From positions 1 to 64,000 of the forward strand of contig DAOSNS010000015.1 of assembly GCA_035373625.1 (NCBI GenBank): a stretch of 64,000 nt of DNA, given 5' to 3'. Position 1 is the first letter of the stretch, and each line of letters opens with the position of its first letter. The DNA is from DSWT01 sp035373625. GTDB lineage: Bacteria > Chloroflexota > Anaerolineae > B4-G1 > SLSP01. The notes under the pieces were generated by a model. It searched no databases. It was not told where the DNA came from and saw only the letters and a program-made list of their open reading frames with translations. Below are positions 58,461 through 64,000 of the stretch, piece after piece. Position numbers and translations under genes: made by a program.

Positions 58461-59371
58461 TCGCTCCGGGCGACGAACTTCAACGTCACCATCCCCTTGG
58501 TCAGCGCCTTAAACGTCTCGCGGGTGGTTTCGGCTAACTGCCCGGTCTCCAACCATTCGCGGATGCGCTCGTTGGGGGCCTCGACCGTCAAGACGCCATC
58601 CTCCAACGCGATGCCCACCGTGGACTCAAAAAATTTGAATTTACTGCTGCGCATCTTAGTACGCAACTCGTTCAACGTGGCTTCCCACAGTTCGGCAGCG
58701 GAAAGGGCGCGCTCTTCCGTTGAAGCCGGCGCAGTGCCTTCTGGGGTTTCCTCCAATTCTTCGGGCGCGAGCATGCTCAATGGCAGCGGGGGAACGCCTT
58801 GCAACAGCCGTTCCAGCACCGTCTTGAAGCGCGCCGGCGGTTCCAGATGCGTCATCACCCGCCCTACCGCGATCCAGTCGGCGACGGCGTCGGCGCCGTT
58901 TTCGACCACGGCGCGACGCACCAACGTCAAATCGGGGACGGCGCCCATCTCCCGCGCAAAGCTGACCAATGCCTGGAAGGCACTCTCAAGGCCGGGACGG
59001 AGTGGCGGGAGTTTTTCGGCAGCCTCGGCCCCCGGAACAAGCGGTTTGATCTCGCAGCGGAGGTTCAGCACAAAGTCGGTCATGGGATCGCCGGATTGAT
59101 CCAGTAGCAAATAACCGGCATCCACACATTCACGGAGCGCCCGGCCCAGCGCACCGGGCGCCTTGATGCCGGTTTTTTCTTCAAATTGCGTGAGGGTGAT
59201 ATGAATGGGAATCGCCCGCCCCGTTTCGATGTCGCCACCCCATGTCTGACGCAGCGCTACACACAACACCTTCCAGGCGTCCGAGGAGAGCGAAGGCATG
59301 ACCTGGTCGAAAAGGATGTTACGAACAACTGTAAAGTCTGAGTATGGATTGCAGAACGGTCTGTCACTCAC
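58457..59371 (-). CDS. Replication-initiator-like protein with DnaA-N-like C-terminus
   Basis: 304 residues from GTG 59371, 6 nt after GGAGG; the frame stays open upstream only because it translates a repeat array. The N-terminal third (FTVVRNILFDQVMPSLSSDA, WKVLCVALRQTWGG, THLTQFEEKTGIK-like ITLTQFEEKTGIKAPGALGR) is a winged-helix domain like those of phage/plasmid replication proteins. The middle is helical. The last 80 residues (LWEATLNELRTKMRSSKFKF, GIALEDGVLTVEAPNERIRE) match the DnaA N-terminal domain pattern, which binds DnaB helicase or DnaA partners. MITE-like elements flank it on both sides. Chromosomal role unknown; it may be a domesticated element protein. Confidence 0.7.
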   Translation of the reverse strand: MSDRPFCNPYSDFTVVRNILFDQVMPSLSSDAWKVLCVALRQTWGGDIETGRAIPIHITLTQFEEKTGIKAPGALGRALRECVDAGYLLLDQSGDPMTDFVLNLRCEIKPLVPGAEAAEKLPPLRPGLESAFQALVSFAREMGAVPDLTLVRRAVVENGADAVADWIAVGRVMTHLEPPARFKTVLERLLQGVPPLPLSMLAPEELEETPEGTAPASTEERALSAAELWEATLNELRTKMRSSKFKFFESTVGIALEDGVLTVEAPNERIREWLETGQLAETTRETFKALTKGMVTLKFVARSE

Positions 59372-59470
59372 GGCGTACCTCCACATTGTCAAGAACTTGC
59401 AGAACCTACATTTGCCCATCAGCGATTGAAGGCTTTGGAAGCCATAATAAGTATACGGCAACTTGGTAAG

Positions 59471-60012
59471 TCGGTCAATCGGGGTCTTATCATTCTTGCT
59501 CTCTGGAAACGCGGAGCTGGCGATCCAACGCGGATCTGACGATCCAACGCGGATCTGACGATCCGCTTGAAGCAGTTGAGAAACGCGGAGCTGGCAATCC
59601 AACGCGGATCTGACGATCCGCTCGAAGCAGTCGAGAAACGCGGATCTGGAAACGCGGAGCTGGCAATCCAACGCGGATCTGACGATCCGCTCGAAGCAGT
59701 TAAGAAACGGGCGATCCGCTTGAAGCAGTTGAGAAACGCGGAGCTGGCGATCCAACGCGGATCTGACGATCCGCTTGAAGCGGTTGAGAAACGCGGAGCT
59801 GGAAACGCGGATCTGGCGATCCAACGCGGATTTGACGATCCGCTCGAAGCAGTTAAGAAACGGGCGATCCGCTTGAAGTGGTTGAGAAACGCGGATCTGG
59901 AAACGCGGATCTGACGATCCGCTTGAAGCGGTTGAGAAACGCGGAGCTGACGATCCGCTCGAAGCCAAATGAAGTTGCTGTAACGAGAATGATAAAGGCC
60001 TGTGGGTCAGTG
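59471..60012 (+). mobile_element. MITE-like element with palindrome array, second long copy
   Basis: Element 59481-60002. Left end GGGGTCTTATCATTCTTGCT, right end CGAGAATGATAAAGGCCTG. Flanks TCGGTCAATC and TGGGTCAGTG agree at 7 of 10 positions. The interior is a long array of CGGATCTGACGATCCG palindromes and spacer words. Same orientation as the other copies. The remaining space up to 60302 holds a TATAAT box (60076-60081) without a good -35 and two short repeats. Confidence 0.75.
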
Positions 60013-60131
60013 GGCCTGATAGTCGTGAGTCAGATGGTCAAGCATAGCAAATGGGGAATTCACCCGAAAATACGGTATAATGGTATCCAGATGGCACGCT
60101 ACACTAACCGGACTTACGCAAACCGGCAGGA

Positions 60132-60194
60132 TTTTACCGCAGAGCGCGCAGAGATCGTTGAGATTTTGTTGTCCTCGGCGGCCTGTGGTGAAAA
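60132..60194. repeat. Palindromic ACCGCAGAG-type intergenic repeat, second copy
   Basis: TTTTACCGCAGAGCGCGCAG to CGGCGGCCTGTGGTGAAAA, related to 12617-12690. Confidence 0.65.
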
Positions 60195-60302
60195 ACGGAC
60201 ACAATTGCATAAATCCCAACTAAATTGACCGATGTTCACCAGCGAGAGAGGGGAAGTAACGTTCAAACGTTTCAACGGGTTTTTCAAGGAGAAACAATTA
60301 AA

Positions 60303-62093
60303 ATGGGAAATAGTTCTAAAAGCAGCTCTGGAATAAAAAGCATGCGTGTTGTGCTATCCGTGCTTGTGGGAGTTATCCTGACGTTGGGGGTCAGTGCAGC
60401 GATGTCGGCGCCATCTTTCGAAGCACCGCCGTTCGTCTACAACAACGGGCGATTTGGCTTCGGGTTGACCAAGTCGGCGGCCACGGCGCTGAGTCATGGC
60501 TGGCCCACGTACCTCAACGCCGGGTGGTACTGGGATTGGGCCGCGCGGGGCGCGACACAATTACCGCCACTCCAGTATATACAAACCGTGCATCTCACGC
60601 CGGTCAAGAGCAACAATGTCCAGGTCGGTTATACGGCCTCGCCCACCGGTACCGCTTTGCTCAGCGCGATCAATAAACAGCCAGGAGCAACATGGTTCAT
60701 CGGCAACGAGCCGGACTGTAGTACGATGGACAACATGCGTTCAGATTGGTACGCGCGCGCTTATCACGACATGTACTATCTCATCAAAGCTGCCGATCCC
60801 ACCGCCAAAGTCGCCGCCGGCAACATCGTGCAACCCACACCCCAACGCTTTATGTACCTGGACCGCATCCTGGCGGCTTATCAGAGTTACTACGGCGAAC
60901 CGCTGCCGGCAGATTTATGGAGCATTCACAGTTATATCCTCTGCGAGAAGTGCTATCCCTACAACATCCCTTCTGAGCCGTTTGCCTGGGGGGCCTGTTG
61001 GGTTCCCGACTGGCCAAGCCGCTCCGCATCGGAATCCATCGCCACATTTTACTCCGTGTACGATCACTGGGACATTAACATTTTCAAAGAGCGGATTCAA
61101 ACTTTCCGTCAATGGATGTACAACAACGGTTACCGCAACCATCCGCTGCTTATCCCCGAATACGGCATCCTGTTCTATGAAGGATTGGTCTACAGCGGCG
61201 CCACTTACGACGCCAAGAGCCGGGAGTTTATGTACGCCGGTTTCGACTGGATGCAATCGGCCCGCGATGCTACCTTCGGCTACCGTATGGATGACAATCG
61301 GCTGGTGCAAGGTTGGGCGTGGTACAGTCTCGATCACGGGGATTTTCCGGGCGGCACCCTCTTTGATCCCTATACCTACCAGCCAACGGCGATGGGGCGG
61401 GACTATGCCGCCTATACGCGGCAGGTCACCCCTACGGTGCAACTTCTGACATTCGATCCCTACGTTGCTACGCCGGTCACAGAGACGGGCGCGGTAGTGA
61501 CAGCCACCGTTTATTTTACCGTTTCTAATGCAGGAAACATTGCCAGTGGAGGGACAAGCGTAGCAAAGGTGATCAGTAACTCGGTGGTCAGCCCTACATA
61601 CTACACCGTCATCGGCGGAACAACGATAGGAAGCCTGACATGCTGTGGCGATCACGAAACCGTCACTATTCCCTGGCCGGGCTATGTTGTCGGTGCCAAT
61701 TACGACTTCTATATAACCATCCTGGATATAGATTTGAAAGTGGAACGTCTCTGGTCACCGATCCAACGGAGAGTTACCACACCCACCACGGCGACACTCT
61801 ATGCCACACTCAGCAACAGAGGATATTCCAATATGTATGAACCGCTAACGGTTACGTTTTACTACAGCGGCAGCATTCAGGTGCCACTAGGGAATGTTGT
61901 GATCCCGGAGCTAGGATGCTGTGGAAACCGTCAAACCGTCTCGATGACGTGGCCCAATCTCACCGACGGCATTTATCCCTTCTGTATGACGGCATCAACG
62001 ACCTACATTCAAACGGAGCCGGTATGTGCCGATGTATGGATCAATCCACCTTATACCCATTACTTGCCAATCGTCGTTATGAACAGTCCATAG
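60303..62093 (+). CDS. Secreted glycoside-hydrolase-like protein with CARDB-type repeats
   Basis: 596 residues from ATG 60303; AAGGAG lies 10 nt upstream. Signal peptide: VLSVLVGVILTLGVSAAMSA. Residues 35-390 look like a TIM-barrel glycosidase: TWFIGNEPDCSTMDNM has a Glu after Asn (acid/base position) and HPLLIPEYGILFYEGLVYSG a Glu at the nucleophile position, with GWAWYSLDHGDFPGG near the end. Residues 410-580 contain two CARDB-like beta units, each with a CCG[DN] turn (LTCCGDHETVTIPWPG; LGCCGNRQTVSMTWPN). The protein ends THYLPIVVMNSP, close to the YLPLV tail of the protein at 43122. Polysaccharide substrate unknown. Confidence 0.75.
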   Translation: MGNSSKSSSGIKSMRVVLSVLVGVILTLGVSAAMSAPSFEAPPFVYNNGRFGFGLTKSAATALSHGWPTYLNAGWYWDWAARGATQLPPLQYIQTVHLTPVKSNNVQVGYTASPTGTALLSAINKQPGATWFIGNEPDCSTMDNMRSDWYARAYHDMYYLIKAADPTAKVAAGNIVQPTPQRFMYLDRILAAYQSYYGEPLPADLWSIHSYILCEKCYPYNIPSEPFAWGACWVPDWPSRSASESIATFYSVYDHWDINIFKERIQTFRQWMYNNGYRNHPLLIPEYGILFYEGLVYSGATYDAKSREFMYAGFDWMQSARDATFGYRMDDNRLVQGWAWYSLDHGDFPGGTLFDPYTYQPTAMGRDYAAYTRQVTPTVQLLTFDPYVATPVTETGAVVTATVYFTVSNAGNIASGGTSVAKVISNSVVSPTYYTVIGGTTIGSLTCCGDHETVTIPWPGYVVGANYDFYITILDIDLKVERLWSPIQRRVTTPTTATLYATLSNRGYSNMYEPLTVTFYYSGSIQVPLGNVVIPELGCCGNRQTVSMTWPNLTDGIYPFCMTASTTYIQTEPVCADVWINPPYTHYLPIVVMNSP

Positions 62094-62137
62094 GCACGGA
62101 CAGGAATGGAGAAGGCTCACACCGCGGTAGAGAGTTT

Positions 62138-63112
62138 TTAACTATACCCGTGATAAGGTTTGAACAGTTTGCCTACGCTGTGCCCGCTATGCACACGTTG
62201 GATGACGCCGGCCAGCAAGGGAGCAACCGATAGGACCGTCAGGTTGGGCAGGTTTTCCCGGGCGCCGGGCCGCAACGGCACAGAGTTGGTCGTCACGATT
62301 TCTTTGATCGGCTGGGCGCGTAGCAGGTCAACGGCGTGACCGGAAAATATGGCGTGGACGAAACAGCAGTACACATCCCGCGCGCCGGCCCGTTTCATCG
62401 CCTGAACATCATCGCACATTGTCCCGGCGGTGTCTACTTCATCATCCACGATGATGACATCTTTCCCCTGCACGTCCCCGATGACGGTGAGCACCTTCGT
62501 ATGATCCTCGATGCGGCGTTTCTCCACAAAAGCCACGGGTAAATCGAGTTCCTCGGCAAAAGACCGCGCCTTTTTGGCAAAGCCCAGGTCGGCGGAGACG
62601 ACCACGGCGTTCCGCAAGTCTTTCTGGCGCATATAATCGGCTAACAGGGGGAACGCCGTCAGCGCGTCACCGGGGATGCTGAAGAAGCCCTGAATCTGCC
62701 CGGCATGCAGGTCCAGGGTGATGTAACGGTCGGCGCCGGCGATCTGAATCATGTCGGCAACCAGACGCGCCGTAATCGGCACACGAGGCTGATCTTTTTT
62801 GTCGGAGCGGCCATAGGCAAGATAAGGGATAACGGCCGTGACACGGCCGGCGGAGGCACGCTTCAACGTGTCAATGAAGATGAGCAATTCCATCAGGTTG
62901 TCGTTGACCGGCGCCGAAGTCGTTTGAATCACAAAAGCGTCCTGGCCCCGGACGCTTTGATGAAGTTTCACAAACGTATTGTCGTTGGCGAATTTGTAGG
63001 CTTCGCGGCTTCCCAGCGGTACCCCCAATTGAGCACTGATCTCCGCCGCAAGGTCGGGACAGCCGGTGCCGCTGTAGAGAACGATTTTCCCGTATCCCCT
63101 AGACTGTGCCAT
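62138..63112 (-). CDS. prs: Ribose-phosphate pyrophosphokinase
   Basis: 324 residues from ATG 63112, behind GGGGGGAG. Makes PRPP from ribose-5-phosphate and ATP for nucleotide, His and Trp synthesis. Seen: KIVLYSGTGCPDLAAEISAQ, VFVIQ-like DAFVIQTTSAPVNDNLMELL, YLAYGRSDKKDQPRVPITAR (ATP and flexible loops), ITLDLHAGQIQGFF, VVVSADLGFAKKA and the PRPP loop IIVDDEVDTAGTM. DDEVDTAG is the standard PRPP-binding motif. Spacing to the upstream phosphatase gene is 26 bp, so both are probably co-transcribed. Confidence 0.94.
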   Translation of the reverse strand: MAQSRGYGKIVLYSGTGCPDLAAEISAQLGVPLGSREAYKFANDNTFVKLHQSVRGQDAFVIQTTSAPVNDNLMELLIFIDTLKRASAGRVTAVIPYLAYGRSDKKDQPRVPITARLVADMIQIAGADRYITLDLHAGQIQGFFSIPGDALTAFPLLADYMRQKDLRNAVVVSADLGFAKKARSFAEELDLPVAFVEKRRIEDHTKVLTVIGDVQGKDVIIVDDEVDTAGTMCDDVQAMKRAGARDVYCCFVHAIFSGHAVDLLRAQPIKEIVTTNSVPLRPGARENLPNLTVLSVAPLLAGVIQRVHSGHSVGKLFKPYHGYS

Positions 63113-63138
63113 ACTCCCCCCTGACTGACAACTGACGA

Positions 63139-63759
63139 CTAACAACCAAGGTGACAGGTATCGTTCATTTTGAGCAACTTGTAGTTCTCACCATCGAACT
63201 CGATGAGGTTGATAGCGCAAGTATCCTGTCCCAGATGCCAGAAACGCTCGTTGCCGAGGCCCAGGATGCCCAACAACAGCAGGCGGTTGACCACCGTATG
63301 CGCCACGATCACCACTGTGCCGCCTGCATGTCGTTCCATAATCTCATTCAGGGCGCCCATCGCGCGTAGCCGCACCGTTTGAAGCGTTTCGCCGCCGGGG
63401 ATGGGGGCATCTTGCGGGCGGGTGTACCACAGTTCCAGTGCCTGTTCCCAGTGCTGCGCACGCAGCTCCTCGACAGTACGGCCTTCCCACGCGCCGAAGT
63501 TAATATCCAACAGCCCCGGATGGGCGCGCTCGTGGAGCTGAAAACACTCCGCGATCTTCTCTGCCGTCTGCCGCGCCCGCAGGAGGGGACTGCAATACAC
63601 GGCGTCCGGTTTCCAATGCGCAGCAATGTGACGCGCCGTCAATTCGGCCTGCGCCATACCGGTAGCATCCAGAGAGATGTTGGCGCGACCGCGAAAACGG
63701 TCCCCTATATTCCATTCCGTCTGTCCATGTCGAACCAGGATCAATGTCGTGCAAGCCAT
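63139..63759 (-). CDS. Histidine phosphatase (phosphoglycerate-mutase-like) protein
   Basis: 206 residues. LILVRHGQTEWNIGDRFRGR is the RHG phosphohistidine motif. YCSPLLRARQTAEKIAECF and GAWEGRTVEELRA (acid Glu) follow, and VVIVAHTVVNRLLLLGIL provides the second His. Resembles CobC/GpmB-type phosphatases; the substrate could be a phosphorylated sugar, an alpha-ribazole phosphate or a general phosphate ester. Its ATG is 1 nt after the upstream stop (TGATATG), indicating translational coupling. Confidence 0.9.
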   Translation of the reverse strand: MACTTLILVRHGQTEWNIGDRFRGRANISLDATGMAQAELTARHIAAHWKPDAVYCSPLLRARQTAEKIAECFQLHERAHPGLLDINFGAWEGRTVEELRAQHWEQALELWYTRPQDAPIPGGETLQTVRLRAMGALNEIMERHAGGTVVIVAHTVVNRLLLLGILGLGNERFWHLGQDTCAINLIEFDGENYKLLKMNDTCHLGC

Positions 63760-63760
63760 A

Positions 63761-64000
63761 TCATCGCCTCAAATGGATGCGTGTCCCGCAATTCACACAC
63801 AACGACGCTTCCGGCTCATTGAGGAAGCCGCAGTTTGGACATACGGTCGGCTGGACCTCGGCGAGTGGTCCGCCACAGGCCTGGCAAATGTACGCGCCAA
63901 TGGGATTCGGGGTGTCGCAATAGGGACACAGCACCGTTTGGAAAGCCGCTGCTGTTCCGCGCCCGCTGCCCTGACTGCGACAGTACTCGTCCACGGCCCG
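63761..64000 (-). CDS. C-terminal part of a protein with two zinc ribbons (cut by window edge)
   Basis: The frame is open to the window end (Arg-Ala-Val-Asp-Glu), so the true start lies outside; a GTG at 63994 is in frame but not convincing. The visible part has two double-CxxC zinc ribbons: CPYCDTPNPIGAYICQACGG and CPNCGFLNEPEASLCVNCGT. Such modules occur at the ends of kinases, phosphatases and FHA proteins. Function of the whole protein unknown. Confidence 0.7.
   Translation of the reverse strand, partial: RAVDEYCRSQGSGRGTAAAFQTVLCPYCDTPNPIGAYICQACGGPLAEVQPTVCPNCGFLNEPEASLCVNCGTRIHLRR

Noticed and set aside
57990..59960. Repeats of about 36 bp resembling CRISPR repeats
   Set aside because: The intervals are themselves the same repeat words, not unique spacers, and the blocks are bounded by inverted ends and target duplications typical of MITEs.
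59372..59968. Upstream extension of the 58457 gene (about 200 residues, repetitive)
   Set aside because: It is the translation of the palindrome array. A GTG with GGAGG at 59371 marks the real start.

Overview
The window looks like one contig of a GC-rich bacterium, most likely a member of the Chloroflexota (Anaerolineae or Caldilineae type). I infer this from gene content and style: a BTAD/cyclase/NB-ARC/TPR mega-regulator, an AroK-AroB fusion, Tad-pilus genes with very large beta-rich ectodomains, secreted proteins ending in a YLPxV-like tail, and intergenic spaces full of short strand-symmetric repeats. One run of 100 N (58069-58168) is an assembly gap inside a repeat array. I saw no rRNA, tRNA or CRISPR.

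Layout. 1-3256 (minus): a cut transglutaminase-like gene, a MutM/Nei glycosylase, a truncated PPOX gene, DUF3795, a GNAT enzyme and two very small genes. 3585-17513 (mostly plus): a C39-like peptidase pair, an EamA transporter, a 1208-residue BTAD-cyclase-NB-ARC-TPR regulator, GNAT, a second cyclase, two GH13 alpha-glucosidases, an NAD epimerase, a GH5 glycosidase (minus) and an ECF sigma factor. 17524-21311 (minus): a GT39-like membrane protein and asparaginase. 21716-23542: ppk2 and trpA.

23654-37200 is an aromatic amino acid operon: aroH, pheA, aroF, tyrA, aroA, aroE, a small membrane protein, tyrS, vapBC, aroC, aroKB and an aroQ-aminotransferase fusion. Most junctions are ATGA overlaps. 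Its leader holds a textbook-like but apparently unannotated attenuator: a 17-codon ORF with eight aromatic codons (W, F, Y), an intrinsic terminator, and an alternative pairing arm just after the stop codon of that ORF. A second leader with the same design, but Pro/Gln-rich, precedes citrate synthase-proB-proA (57690-53403, minus). In both leaders a micro-ORF starting about 4 nt from the predicted transcription start overlaps the sensor ORF, which suggests leaderless translation feeding the sensor by coupling.

37197-49496: an Sfp-type transferase, CpaB, and a minus-strand Tad cluster (TadG-like with a carbohydrate-binding-like domain nested inside its VWA domain, TadE, and a TadE with a 1000-residue ectodomain). 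50086-57690: a spermidine-synthase-like membrane protein, pcm, proA, proB and citrate synthase. 57960-60002: two copies of a MITE-like element around a gene with a DnaA-N-like C-terminus. 60303-64000: a secreted glycosidase-like protein, prs, a histidine phosphatase and a zinc-ribbon fragment.

Two genome-plasticity themes run through the window. First, a small non-autonomous element has about 20-bp inverted ends, palindrome arrays and 10-11 bp target duplications (31530, 57967, 59481 and a relic at 21389). Second, strand-symmetric short-repeat tracts sit between genes and have also entered genes in frame (GH13, aroA twice, aroKB, aroQ), in one case joining two enzymes into a single reading frame.
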